Source of the DNA: Nostoc sp. PCC 7524
Lineage (GTDB): Bacteria > Cyanobacteriota > Cyanobacteriia > Cyanobacteriales > Nostocaceae
Direction of reading: 5' to 3'
Assembly (NCBI RefSeq): GCF_000316645.1
Contig: NC_019684.1
Span: forward strand, 4,872,001-4,936,000
DNA length: 64,000 nt
The notes below the pieces were generated by a model. It was not told where the DNA came from, did not search any database, and saw only the letters and a program-made list of their open reading frames with translations. The position numbers and the translations under genes were made by a program. Positions 36,300-48,548 of the stretch are shown here, one piece after another (position 1 is the first letter of the stretch; the number at the start of each line of letters is the position of its first letter).

Positions 36300-36411
36300 A
36301 CCTCCCTTTGGGTGGCGCTCCTAGCGTCGCTAACGCTGCGCTAACACCAGTCGTCTACGGAGGGAAACCCTCCTACAACGCTGGTTCACCACGCTCCCTT
36401 TGCGTTTATGA
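36300..36411. repeat. Dispersed palindrome-rich element
   Basis: CTCCCTTTGGGTGGCGCTCC... GCGTCGCTAACGCTGCGC... and the hairpin GGAGGG-AAA-CCCTCC (36358-36372). It has the character of the iterated palindromic repeats of Nostocales. No gene. Confidence 0.6.
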
Positions 36412-37323
36412 TCATGGCTTTCCACCCATCATAGATAAACGCACATTGGGAGACAAACTAATTAAATCTTCAATATTCCGCTTCATCGTGAGACAAATCG
36501 CATCTAATGGTAAATCATTAGCATCATAACCAAAGGGATTTTCTATTTCTAAACCAATGGCTTCTATCCCGAATAAAGTAAAACTGACTATCCCCACAAA
36601 TAAACCAGTCCACCAGCCTAAATTCTCTACCATTTGAAAAGGTAAGAGCAAACAGTAAAGTAACAACAATTGTTTTAAGTGAATGGAATAAGCTAAAGGC
36701 ATAGGTGTTTTTAAAATCCGTTCACAAGCTCCTAAATTATCAACCAAATTGTTTAATAATTCTTGGATAGAAGTTAGTTGATAACTGTTTAAGCAATTAC
36801 GAGTATATTGCTGCTGCAAATAATCTCCAATCCAAAAGGCTATTTCTAGGGGAGGATTATTCATGGTTTGCAGCTTGAAATATTTAGAAGGTGAGATTAA
36901 GTCTTCTAATTCCTGATTGATGCGTTCTCCGCGTAAATGCAATTTAGTAGCTACTGCAAAAGCTACTAATAAATATAAAACTGCGATTTTAGTTTCTTTA
37001 TCTTTCGTTCCTTTTTCATCCACAGATACCCAAATTTGTCTGGCTATATTCCGGGTATTATTGACTATCGAACCCCAGCATTTTCTGCCATCCCAAAAAC
37101 GATCATAAGCGGTATTTGTGCGGAAGACCAGTAATAAACCTAAAACAATACTAGGAATAACACTACTTAAAATTGGTTGAGATACAGGTATTTTTAAGAA
37201 ATAAAGTAGAGAAACTAAGACACCAAATAAGGCACAGCAAATAACACGTTTGTAAATTGCTGAAATAACTGAACCTTTAAGTTGAAAAGCGATTTGAAAC
37301 CAATGCTTTTTTTCAACAGTCAT
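36412..37323 (-). CDS. Bestrophin-family channel protein
   Basis: 303 aa. It starts MTVEKKHWFQIAFQLKGSVI with four membrane segments, including VICCALFGVLVSLLYFL, PSIVLGLLLVFRTNTAYDRFWDGRKCWGSIVNNTRNIARQI (the family signature) and LLLPFQMVENLGWWTGLFVGIVSFTLFGIEAIGLEIENPFG. The bestrophin marks NTAYDRFWDGR and the acidic ENPFGYDANDLPLD pore/regulatory loop are present. Relatives are anion (chloride/bicarbonate) channels; in photosynthetic organisms they sit in thylakoid membranes and have been tied to HCO3- supply and proton-motive-force balance. A Cl-/HCO3- role in this organism is therefore likely but not shown. Confidence 0.9.
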   Translation of the reverse strand: MTVEKKHWFQIAFQLKGSVISAIYKRVICCALFGVLVSLLYFLKIPVSQPILSSVIPSIVLGLLLVFRTNTAYDRFWDGRKCWGSIVNNTRNIARQIWVSVDEKGTKDKETKIAVLYLLVAFAVATKLHLRGERINQELEDLISPSKYFKLQTMNNPPLEIAFWIGDYLQQQYTRNCLNSYQLTSIQELLNNLVDNLGACERILKTPMPLAYSIHLKQLLLLYCLLLPFQMVENLGWWTGLFVGIVSFTLFGIEAIGLEIENPFGYDANDLPLDAICLTMKRNIEDLISLSPNVRLSMMGGKP

Positions 37324-37506
37324 CTTGTTAACCTAAAACGTTTAGTAAATATTCTGATAACTTACAAAATCATAACTCTGTATATACCACAACTGGTATT
37401 GAGGAATTTACCATAACTGGGGCATCAGTATGAGTAAGGCGATCGCTCCATCAATAACCAGAATCCCGACTGGTTAAAAATTTGGCGTTCTGAGTCTGGT
37501 TTGAGA
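37324..37506. other. Spacer upstream of the bestrophin gene
   Basis: AT-rich with HIP1 octamers. Nothing further supported. Confidence 0.4.
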
Positions 37507-37620
37507 TCAACTGCGATCGCCAATCAATATCATTCCTGTTCTAAAATCCTTGGTTTTTTCTAAGGCTTTAGTGGCGACTACAAAGCCAATGGCGATCGCA
37601 GCAGTAGTTAAGGGTTTCAT
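37507..37620 (-). pseudogene. 37-codon N-terminal fragment of a membrane protein
   Basis: ATG at 37618-37620: MKPLTTAAIAIGFVVATKALE, then KTKDFRTGMILIGDRS and a stop at 37507-37509. The first 21 residues look like the N-terminal helix of cyanobacterial proteins beginning with an AIA(V/I)GFVVTKALEKTG pattern. The frame ends in HIP1-containing DNA (GGCGATCGCAG), so I read it as a truncated remnant, not a functional gene. Weak call. Confidence 0.35.
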
Positions 37621-37820
37621 GTGCCACTTTACTTAGGTAGATCCTATTTCTTTATTAACACACGGCTTCTATGTGTATTTTCGCAATTTAGCGTAAAATT
37701 TAGATGTAATGCTCATTCTCACTGAAGGGATGCGATCGCACTTTATGAATACGCACTACTAACTAACTGTCTTTGGGTGTAATCATCTTCGTACACCACA
37801 GGCGATCGCAGACAATAAAA

Positions 37821-37966
37821 TTAATTTCGTTACCAACGTAATTGATTTTGTTACCACACAATTCAGTTTCGTTACCAACGTAATTGATTTCGTTACCACA
37901 CAATTCAGTTTCGTTACCAACGCAATTGATTTTGTTACCACAAGATTCAGTTTCGTTACGAATGCG
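37821..37966. repeat. 42-bp tandem repeat built from 21-bp subunits
   Basis: Three 42-bp units (37841-37882, 37883-37924, 37925-37966) follow half a unit at 37821-37840. Each is two 21-bp halves: ATTGATTTTGTTACCACACA plus one base, and a TTCAGTTTCGTTACCAACG variant. Units 1 and 2 differ at two positions. On the minus strand the array is in an open frame (37763-37987, GTG start) that encodes alternating heptapeptides GNETELC and GNKINYV. There are no unique spacers, so it is not CRISPR. Confidence 0.85.
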
Positions 37967-38105
37967 AGTTGTTTTCAGTATTATCACTAAATAACATTAA
38001 TTAACTTGTTGTAAAAAATACAAATATTTGTGAATTCTGCTGACCCAGAAACTTAGCTTTGTAGGTCAAGCTAGTATTGGAAACCTACAAACCAGAGTGC
38101 ATTCT

Positions 38106-38501
38106 ATGTCTCGAAAGAAAAGTACATCCCCAATTATCGAAAAAGTTGAATTAAGATGCTCAGGACTCAGAGCAATTGATCCCAACATGGATTTTGGGGA
38201 TGGACGCAACTTACAAAACATGAGCCTAATCATTGATAAATTACGCACTAAAATTGATGGCTACAATACTGCACTAGCGGTAATTAATTCCTCTAAAAAT
38301 GAAATTAAAGAGTTAGAAAAAGTTTTGGGCGACCTCTCGGAAAAAATGTTAATTGGAGTTGCATTTAAGTACGGCAAGGATAGCAAAGAATATGAAATGG
38401 CTGGTGGAGTTCGTAAGAGTGAACGCATTCGCAGAAGCACATTCAGCCGCATCAAGGCAAGTACAGAAGAAGTGACTACTGAAGATACTCAAACGGCATA
38501 A
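38106..38501 (+). CDS. Hypothetical protein, conserved
   Basis: 131 aa, not recognised. The N-terminal region reads MSRKKSTSPIIEKVELRCSG; GLRAIDPNMDFGDGRNLQNMSLIIDKLRTKIDGYNTAL and a helical stretch NSSKNEIKELEKVLGDLSEKMLIGVAFKYGKDSKEYEMAGGVRKSERIRR follow. The middle is likely coiled coil (residues ~45-80) and the end is polar. A GTG at 38097 would add three residues. The codon usage and length of open frame favour a real gene. It is flanked by the 42-bp tandem repeats and by the oxoprolinase, and no operon is evident. Confidence 0.6.
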   Translation: MSRKKSTSPIIEKVELRCSGLRAIDPNMDFGDGRNLQNMSLIIDKLRTKIDGYNTALAVINSSKNEIKELEKVLGDLSEKMLIGVAFKYGKDSKEYEMAGGVRKSERIRRSTFSRIKASTEEVTTEDTQTA

Positions 38502-38705
38502 TGCCGGAGGTAGGGGGCGAGAGAGTTTTAATCTAGTGTATCTTGATTAACATATTTGTGTTTTTCCCCCCGACTTACTCAGAAAATGTCATTACGAACT
38601 GCGAATTGCGATCTTCGGAGCAGGGCGTTAGTCCATTGCAAATTGGTATAAGTTGCACATCGCGCTAATCTACAAATAGCGGTGCTGGCAATTGAGGAAC
38701 TGACA

Positions 38706-42389
<3,684 letters not shown>

Positions 42390-42463
42390 AACGCAGATGA
42401 ACGCAGATGAACGCAGATGAATTACATTGGGGTTTTGATACCGCGATCGCTACGTTTCTTCTA
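42390..42463. repeat. Three copies of AACGCAGATG
   Basis: A decamer tandem repeat at 42390-42419 follows the oxoprolinase stop by zero bases. It lies between convergent genes. Confidence 0.6.
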
Positions 42464-42826
42464 CTAAAACTCTAGGTATTTACAATTTTCATCCTCCACA
42501 AGCTTACGCAAACTTTGCAGGGTTTTCAGCTTATAGGTGGCTTTTGTGTATTCTTGCTTTGAGGGGGAATCACCTAAATTTTTCAGCACATCATCACTTT
42601 CTTGAACAATTGTATCTCGCAAGAAGTCGCTAAACTTTCTGCGATTTCCACCCTCAAGGGGAATAACAGAAGTTTTAACAGCTTCTCCATCAGGTTTCAT
42701 CTCCATTTCTTGAGGTTCTGCAATCCTAGAAAAGTCTGATTGCTGTAGCCACTCGTAAAAGTTCTGTGAAACGTCAACTGCTTCTACGGTCGCTTTGTCT
42801 TGTGAGTAGAATACTATATCTAACAT
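42464..42826 (-). CDS. 120-aa hypothetical protein
   Basis: Not recognised. Soluble, acidic: MLDIVFYSQDKATVEAVDVS then NFYEWLQQSDFSRI, EGGNRRKFSDFLRDTIVQESDDVLKNLGD, a helical C-terminus KATYKLKTLQSLRKLVEDE. The ATG at 42824-42826 overlaps the TAA of an upstream nuclease-like remnant by one base (TAATG). The two were therefore once a coupled operon, which suggests a partner such as an antidote, regulator or subunit for that protein. It may now be expressed alone or not at all. Confidence 0.55.
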   Translation of the reverse strand: MLDIVFYSQDKATVEAVDVSQNFYEWLQQSDFSRIAEPQEMEMKPDGEAVKTSVIPLEGGNRRKFSDFLRDTIVQESDDVLKNLGDSPSKQEYTKATYKLKTLQSLRKLVEDENCKYLEF

Positions 42827-43041
42827 TAGCCTTCCTCCTGAGCTTCAGATTCCATAAACAGCTTCTCTGGGACATTTTCTGCATATGCTACATCATGCTC
42901 ATCAAAGAGTTTCTTTGCTGGCTTTGTAATTATCCCTGTGGTTAAGACAGCAGATACACCTCCCTTATTAATAATCTTTTTTGCTAAGGTTGAATCAATC
43001 TGTTTACGAGTTTTAATCTCAATATAGGATTCATATTTGAT
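42826..43041 (-). pseudogene. C-terminal remnant of a PD-(D/E)XK-type nuclease
   Basis: An open frame of 71 codons with no start codon: after an upstream TAA (43042-43044) it reads IKYESYIEIKTRKQIDSTLA, then KKIINKGGVSAVLTTGIITK and PAKKLFDEHDVAYAEN. YIEIKT is the E-x-K of a PD-(D/E)XK/Mrr-like site, and AVLTTGIITKPAKKLFDEHDV is the strand-helix that follows in restriction-endonuclease folds. The N-terminal two-thirds, with the first acidic residue, is missing. The upstream DNA is heptamer repeat (CTACTCC x4, 43081-43110) that has probably replaced it. Family placement is inference from this short piece. Confidence 0.5.
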
Positions 43042-43146
43042 TTATGAAAAAAAATCCGTACACTCAAAAATCCCTCTTTCCTACTCCCTACTCCCTACTC
43101 CCTACTCCCTGCCTACGCAGATAATTTCAAAAATCAAAGCGGATTC

Positions 43147-43454
43147 CTATAGAGCTTTTATATCACCTGTTTTGAAGGTGCGACGTTTATAAACCTTATA
43201 TAGCTGCTCTAACTCTTTATCTTTAGGAGTGTAGTTAATCGGCTGACTTAAATATTCAATATAAGCCCGAAACTCATCCTTTTCTAAAGTTGTATCAACA
43301 GAATTCTTGATCGAAAACCTCGTTTAACTACTGCTTTGCCAAACTGTTCAAAAGTCACTTCTGGACAATCGGAAAAGTCAATATCCTGATCATTCATAGT
43401 ATCCAGTCGTTGCCAATCAGTCTGAGATTTGCTCGCAATAGGTTCGTTGTTCAT
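43147..43454 (-). pseudogene. Frameshifted BrnA-like antitoxin remnant
   Basis: ATG at 43452-43454: MNNEPIASKSQTDWQRLDTM, then NDQDIDFSDCPEVTFEQFGKAVVKRG, the N-terminal signature of BrnA-type antitoxins (WxRLDxMxDxDIDFSDCPEIT). After RGF the frame ends at TAG 43284-43286. Switching frame near 43310 restores an open frame to TAG 43147-43149 (SIKNSVDTTLEKDEFRAYIEYLSQPINYTPKDKELEQLYKVYKRRTF), whose end is not BrnA-like. The gene is therefore broken or chimeric. No BrnT toxin gene was found beside it. Confidence 0.5.
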
Positions 43455-43492
43455 ATTTTAGTTCAACAATTTTCGGCATCCAGTCAATAAAA

Positions 43493-43521
43493 AGCGATCG
43501 CACCTGACTAATGCGATCGCT
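43493..43521 (-). terminator. Terminator of map built from two HIP1 octamers
   Basis: AGCGATCGCA/TGCGATCGCT, a perfect 10-bp stem with a 9-nt loop, 22 bp downstream of the map stop and followed on the minus strand by TTTTATTG. Each arm contains a GCGATCGC HIP1 site. Confidence 0.8.
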
Positions 43522-43543
43522 CTTTAATCTCTTGCTTGCTAAA

Positions 43544-44371
43544 TTAAACTTTGGTGCGATCAGTCAAAATTTCATAACCTGTGTCTGTCACCAAAACTGT
43601 ATGTTCAAACTGTGCTGACAAGGAATTATCGACAGTTACAGCCGTCCATCTATCTGATAATGTTCTGGTGTGTTTAGAACCGGCATTTAAAATTGGTTCA
43701 ATCGCCAGAGTCATCCCTGCGCGCAGTTTAACATTAGGCATTTCCCGTGTACGGAAGTTAAACACAGAAGGTTCTTCGTGTAAATTGCGTCCTACACCAT
43801 GTCCGGTGAATTCTTCCACCACACTATAACCATTGGCTTTGACATGATCTTCAATTGCGCCAGCCAAATCCAGCAGATATGCACCAGCTTTTACTTGTTC
43901 AATGCCTTTATAAAGTGCTTCTTCAGCAACACGAATCAGTCTAGCGGCTTCTGGGGTAACTTCACCCACGGCGATAGTAATACAGGAATCACCATGAAAC
44001 CCTTGATAATAAGCACCTGTATCTACTTTTAATACATCCCCAGCCCGAATTACTTTTTTAGGACTAGGGATACCATGCACAACTTCATTATTGATACTGG
44101 AGCAGATAGAACCAGTAAAACCATGATATCCCTTAAAACTGGGGGTTGCGTCCATTTCACGGATGCGTTTTTCCGCATAAGCATCCAAATCAGCCGTAGT
44201 CATTCCTGGCTTGACTAACTCCGAAATTTCTTTAAGGACAGTTGCCACAATTTTCGCTGATTGCCGCATAATATCAATTTCACGCGGCGATTTAATTTCA
44301 ATACCCCGGCGTTGTTTGGGTGATGTTGTAGGCTTAGGTGCTTGAGACAGTAAGTTGGTGAGGATGTTCAT
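43544..44371 (-). CDS. map: Methionine aminopeptidase, type I
   Basis: 275 aa. It has the dinuclear metal ligands: D in [24 protein letters not shown] (two Asp), H in [18 protein letters not shown] in LAIEPIL and E in [12 protein letters not shown]. An N-terminal extension of about 25 residues ([14 protein letters not shown]) precedes the core, which begins [16 protein letters not shown]. It removes the initiator methionine from nascent proteins. This is one of several map paralogs usual in cyanobacteria. The ATG at 44369-44371 is used. Confidence 0.95.
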   Translation of the reverse strand: MNILTNLLSQAPKPTTSPKQRRGIEIKSPREIDIMRQSAKIVATVLKEISELVKPGMTTADLDAYAEKRIREMDATPSFKGYHGFTGSICSSINNEVVHGIPSPKKVIRAGDVLKVDTGAYYQGFHGDSCITIAVGEVTPEAARLIRVAEEALYKGIEQVKAGAYLLDLAGAIEDHVKANGYSVVEEFTGHGVGRNLHEEPSVFNFRTREMPNVKLRAGMTLAIEPILNAGSKHTRTLSDRWTAVTVDNSLSAQFEHTVLVTDTGYEILTDRTKV

Positions 44372-44534
44372 GGAAAGTTAGTGATTACTTGCGCCTTACC
44401 GCTAAATTACAGTGTTTTACCTAAAGTTTAGTTGAGAAATACTATCCATATTTACGTTAGCTTATTTTTTGTTGCGAATTAGTCATTAGTCATTAGGCAT
44501 TAGACATTGGATTTTCCTCCTCTGCTCCCCTGCC

Positions 44535-44999
44535 TCACTTACTAGCGATCGCAATTTCCCCTGTCATCCCTGCTTCCGTATGTCCAGGGATAGAACAGCG
44601 TAAATTATATTTTCCTGGCTTCATTGGCACAAATACCCATTCGGCTGTTGCGCCTGGTTTTAGTTCCAGTTCATGGATTGCGCCTTTAATCTCCACTTTC
44701 CCGGCTTCGACTTTTTGTGTCCAGATACCGTCAGCAAAATCTTTCGCTGTAAAGTAGTGCTTCATTTGACTGGGATTAGTTAACCGCAGTTGATACCGTT
44801 TCCCCGCTACAAAGTCTAAATGATTCGGCTCAAACTTAAGTTCGTTAGCACCATTACCTAAACTCACGGTAACTTCTGTAGCAGGTAGCTTGAGTAAATC
44901 ACCAGTATAATTTGCCGCGATCGCTGGACTACCAATCATCAAACCCAGACAAACCAACAATCCCAAAATCACACAGCCACGCCAAACTAATTTCACCAT
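44535..44999 (-). CDS. Secreted cupredoxin-domain copper protein
   Basis: 154 aa from the ATG at 44997-44999, which starts a clean signal peptide (MVKLVWRGCVILGLLVCLGL, cleavage near PAIAA). The longer frame to 45038 adds MAQRYAQSYAEYT, encoded by a dispersed CGCAAAGTTACGCGGAG-type repeat, and is rejected. The cupredoxin ligand set is visible: His in MKHYFTAKDF, and C, H, M in LRCSIPGHTEAGMTG. It is larger than plastocyanin and closer to the plastocyanin/azurin-like domain proteins. It probably carries or stores copper in the periplasm; electron-carrier function is possible but not shown. It is immediately downstream of the M16 protease gene. Confidence 0.85.
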   Translation of the reverse strand: MVKLVWRGCVILGLLVCLGLMIGSPAIAANYTGDLLKLPATEVTVSLGNGANELKFEPNHLDFVAGKRYQLRLTNPSQMKHYFTAKDFADGIWTQKVEAGKVEIKGAIHELELKPGATAEWVFVPMKPGKYNLRCSIPGHTEAGMTGEIAIASK

Positions 45000-45054
45000 A
45001 GTATACTCCGCGTAACTTTGCGCGTACCTCTGCGCCACTCTGCGTTTCTACTCA

Positions 45055-47889
45055 TTATCTAACACTTTGGTTAGCCAACATAGCCGGGCCTGCTGTCACC
45101 ACAACCAAGTTATCAGGATGCAATAACTCACGAGCAGCTTGATTAACATCCGCCAAAGTAACTTGCTCAATCTTCTGGCTATAAGTATGTAATTCCCCTG
45201 TGTCTAACCCATACACCTGATTCATCAAGATTGTAGTGATTAACTCCTCTGGATCTGCTAAAGAAACCTTATAGCTACCAATCAGACTACGTTTAGCTGT
45301 CTCTAATTCTGTAGCTGTGACACCATGTTGATGAATTTCCTGAAGGAGTTTGCGGGTACTAGCGATCGCCTGATTCGCATCTTCTGGACTGGTTTGCATT
45401 TCAATCCAAAATGTCCCAAAATCTTTTTCGGCTTGGAAGTGGCTAAAAATTCCGTAAGTCAAACCTTGGCGATCGCGTACTTCTGCTCCGAGACGACTAG
45501 ATAATGTATCCCCCCCTAAAATTTGATTTAAAACCAAAGCTGCGTAAAATCTGGGATCTTGACGTTTGATACCTGTATAACCCATGTAAGTAATAGCTTG
45601 AGCTTTACCGGGAACAACAGGATTCACCCGCACAATACTGCTAGGGTTGGAAACTTGGGGATATTCTACACTTGGTGGTTCACCACTAACGCGCCAATCA
45701 CCAAATTCTGCTTCTATGAGAGATCGCACTTGTTCTGGTGCAAAATCTCCAGCGATCGCCAATACCATCGTATCTGGACGATAGTATTGATTTTGGAAAG
45801 CAACAACATCTTTTTTTCTAATGCGTCGTAAACTCTCCTGCGTCGGAAATTTGTGGAGAGGATGTTTTGTAGGGTAAATCGATTGTAAAAAGATTCGTCT
45901 AGCTACTGCTGAAGGATCATCTAACTCTTGCTTGAATTCTGTGAGAGCTTGTTGTCGATTCAATTCCAAATCTTTTTGGGGAAATGTACTATGTTTAATG
46001 GCATCAGCTAAGGTGTGGATTAAAACAGGCAAATCTTCAGCGAGACTATTACCCTCAATTTCTACACCATTGCGGTAAGCGGCAAAGTCCAAAGTCGCTC
46101 CCCTGTCTTCTAAAGCTTGCGCCAAGGTGGAGGCGTTTTTGGTTTTAGTCCCATCCATCAAGCTATCTGCTACCAGTGAGGCTAATCCAGCTTGTTCCAC
46201 TGGATCAAATTCTGTACCTGCTTTGATATAACCACTTAAAGTGATGGTGGGTGTTGAGCGATCGCTCAACAATAATACCTGTAAACCATTAGCTAATTTA
46301 AATTGCTGTGGTAGTTTCAGCGTAGTGTTGGGGGAATTACTTTGAACAGTATCAATGGCTGGTAGATACTGCATCATCTCAGCCAGTGGCACAGGCGAAT
46401 TACTTGATAAATTTTCTGTAGTTTGTCGTGGTGAGTGTTTTCCACCAATTTCCTTACTTTGACTGATAATTGGTTGAAAAATCCCCACAGTTTGGGCAGA
46501 CTTGGACAGATATTTGTTTAATACATCCACAACATCGGCGGTGCTAACTTGACGAACGGCTGCTAAATAATAATCTGTGAAGCGATAATCACCAGTAGTT
46601 GTCTCATCATTGCCTAATTGCATGGCTTGATCGGTGATACTACGGTTACTCAAAATTGTGGCAGCTTCTAACTGTCTTTTAGCTCTAGCTAATTCTGCGG
46701 CTTTTACTCCTTTAGTTAGTTTGGCGATCGCATTATTCAACACCGACTCAATTTTAGTCAAATCTTGGTCAGGATCTGCTGTCACCGATAACTCATACCA
46801 ACCAGCCTGTTCTAAAGTCACTACCGAACCAGATATATCAGTGGCTAAACCCGATTCTATCAAGGCTTGATACAGTCGAGAATTTCTCCCTTCCGTCAAG
46901 ATATAATCAGCTACCTCTAAAGCTGCTATATCTTGGTGATTTGCTTGTGGTAGCGGATAGATAGCTTTTAATAATGTTGTCGATCCTGGTTCTCGGAGGA
47001 TGATGGGGTTGGGAACTGGGGATTGGTGACTGGGGAATGGGAACTGGGATTTTTGGCTATGGACTCTTGACTGTTGACTCTTGGGGATATTACCAAAAAT
47101 TTCTTTCACAGCTGCTAAAGTTTTGTCAGCTTGGCAATCGCCAACAATTACTAAGACTGCGTGATCGGGATGATAAAACTGTTGATAATATTTCCGTATT
47201 TGCTCAACCTGGAATTTTTCTACATCTGCCTTAGTTCCCCCCACAGGTAAACCATAACCATGATTGGGAAATACTGACCGCAGAATAGCACGATTAAGAC
47301 GATATTCCGGGCTATTTTCATAACCCTGCAATTCGGAAATGACTACTCGCTTCTCGCTAGCTAGTTGTTCACTATCCATCAGAGCATTTTGCATTCTATC
47401 TGCTTCTAGAACTAACAATGCTTTGAGCTTTTCTCGTTCTACCGTACCATAATAAGCTGTTTGGTCATAGCTAGTAAAAGCATTTGAGTCGCTACCTAAA
47501 GCACTCAACAACCAACCAAATTGCGTCGGACGGTTGGCTGTGCCTTTAAACATCATATGTTCGAGTTGGTGGGCAATGCCATTAACTCCCGGTGCTTCGT
47601 GGCGTGAACCGAACTTATACCAAACTTGCACACTCACAACCGGAGCTGTGTGTACTTCCTTAATTAATACAGTGAGTCCATTTTCCAGCACTGTCTTCTG
47701 GACGTTTTCTGTTAATTTCAAATCTTGATGATTTTTAGCCACTAATGTTACTGGGTGATTAACTCGACTAGAGCTATTTATATGTTGACTTTCAGCAAGT
47801 TCATTGCCAAGAAATAATACCGCAACTAATGAAATCACAAACAGCAACAAATAGAAACGGTATCTATAGCAAGCTGATAATACAGACAT
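45055..47889 (-). CDS. M16-family (pitrilysin/insulinase) zinc protease, two-repeat form
   Basis: 944 aa. An N-terminal membrane/signal segment (RFYLLLFVISLVAVLFLGNELA) implies export. The first half has the inverted zinc site H107-QLE-H111 (GIAHQLEHMMFKGT) and the downstream ligand Glu; the second half (~520-940) is the inactive M16 partner domain with REVRDRQGLTYGIFSHFQ, the R/Y signature. The protein would be a periplasmic or outer-envelope peptidase that trims peptides. Odd: residues ~268-301 (SQQSRVHSQKSQFPFPSHQSPVPNP) are encoded by ACTGGGGATTG-type intergenic repeat DNA (~46985-47080) and lie in the first domain between LAAVKEIFGNIP and ILREPGSTTL. The cupredoxin gene follows after 55 bp. 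Confidence 0.92.
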   Translation of the reverse strand: MSVLSACYRYRFYLLLFVISLVAVLFLGNELAESQHINSSSRVNHPVTLVAKNHQDLKLTENVQKTVLENGLTVLIKEVHTAPVVSVQVWYKFGSRHEAPGVNGIAHQLEHMMFKGTANRPTQFGWLLSALGSDSNAFTSYDQTAYYGTVEREKLKALLVLEADRMQNALMDSEQLASEKRVVISELQGYENSPEYRLNRAILRSVFPNHGYGLPVGGTKADVEKFQVEQIRKYYQQFYHPDHAVLVIVGDCQADKTLAAVKEIFGNIPKSQQSRVHSQKSQFPFPSHQSPVPNPIILREPGSTTLLKAIYPLPQANHQDIAALEVADYILTEGRNSRLYQALIESGLATDISGSVVTLEQAGWYELSVTADPDQDLTKIESVLNNAIAKLTKGVKAAELARAKRQLEAATILSNRSITDQAMQLGNDETTTGDYRFTDYYLAAVRQVSTADVVDVLNKYLSKSAQTVGIFQPIISQSKEIGGKHSPRQTTENLSSNSPVPLAEMMQYLPAIDTVQSNSPNTTLKLPQQFKLANGLQVLLLSDRSTPTITLSGYIKAGTEFDPVEQAGLASLVADSLMDGTKTKNASTLAQALEDRGATLDFAAYRNGVEIEGNSLAEDLPVLIHTLADAIKHSTFPQKDLELNRQQALTEFKQELDDPSAVARRIFLQSIYPTKHPLHKFPTQESLRRIRKKDVVAFQNQYYRPDTMVLAIAGDFAPEQVRSLIEAEFGDWRVSGEPPSVEYPQVSNPSSIVRVNPVVPGKAQAITYMGYTGIKRQDPRFYAALVLNQILGGDTLSSRLGAEVRDRQGLTYGIFSHFQAEKDFGTFWIEMQTSPEDANQAIASTRKLLQEIHQHGVTATELETAKRSLIGSYKVSLADPEELITTILMNQVYGLDTGELHTYSQKIEQVTLADVNQAARELLHPDNLVVVTAGPAMLANQSVR

Positions 47890-48011
47890 TTATTTGGTAG
47901 ATGTATAAAAAAAAATTATTTCTTGTGCGGAGAATCATCTAATTCTCCTGAAGATATGTTACCTCGGAGACATTGATAATGTATATAAAAACACAAAACA
48001 AACAAAATAAA

Positions 48012-48440
48012 CTAATGAAGTTTAGTTAAAAGTCTCAAGAACTCCAATGGTAAACCATCAGTATCAGCAATGAAGGCAACTTCCCAAATGCGATCGCCTA
48101 TCTGCTGCTGTGTTGGTTCCAATAAAATCTTTAAAGGTGATAATTCCGCGCTTTCTGACACACGCTCTTGTAAATTTGTCAACCACCCTGGTAAATCTGG
48201 GGTAATCTCAGTTAAATCAAAGGACAGGTGATAGTACCCCACATAATGTTCATCTCCGAACGCATCCGGTGCTGGTTTTGGTTGGGGAATTTGGATAAGT
48301 TCAATTCTGCCGCCCAAGCCTTCCATCCAGCAAGCGAGGGTATAGCCTGTAGTGAAGCGTTCACAGACTGTGAAGCCTAGTATTTCATAAAAGGCGATCG
48401 CTTGATGGATATTCGCAGTCCGAATAGAAGCGTGGTGCAT
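48012..48440 (-). CDS. VOC (glyoxalase-type) protein
   Basis: 142 aa from the ATG at 48438-48440 (MHHASIRTANIHQAIAFYEIL). The longer frame to 48521 begins with GGGGATTG repeat-encoded PPSQSPVPNPQSPIPK and is rejected. It has the beta-alpha-beta-beta-beta vicinal-oxygen-chelate pattern: AIAFYEILGFTVCERF, TLACWMEGLGGRIELIQIP, and VAFIADTDGLPLEFLRL with the metal-ligand Glu in PLEFLRL. The substrate is unknown; lactoylglutathione-lyase-like function is only one possibility. It is downstream of TIGR02652 on the same strand, with 108 bp between them occupied by the repeats. Confidence 0.83.
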   Translation of the reverse strand: MHHASIRTANIHQAIAFYEILGFTVCERFTTGYTLACWMEGLGGRIELIQIPQPKPAPDAFGDEHYVGYYHLSFDLTEITPDLPGWLTNLQERVSESAELSPLKILLEPTQQQIGDRIWEVAFIADTDGLPLEFLRLLTKLH

Positions 48441-48548
48441 TTTGGGGATTGGGGACTGGGGATTGGGGACTGGGGATTGGGAAGGGGGAATTAGAGAATT
48501 AATTTCACCCCTAAACCCCACACCCCTACACCCCTAAATTCATCAAAT

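Noticed and set aside
37821..37966. Possible CRISPR array
   Set aside because: Units are directly adjacent, with no unique spacers between them; simple tandem repeat.
48441..48521. N-terminal extension of the VOC protein
   Set aside because: GGGGATTG repeat DNA translated as PSQSPVPNPQSP; the VOC fold starts at MHHASIRT.
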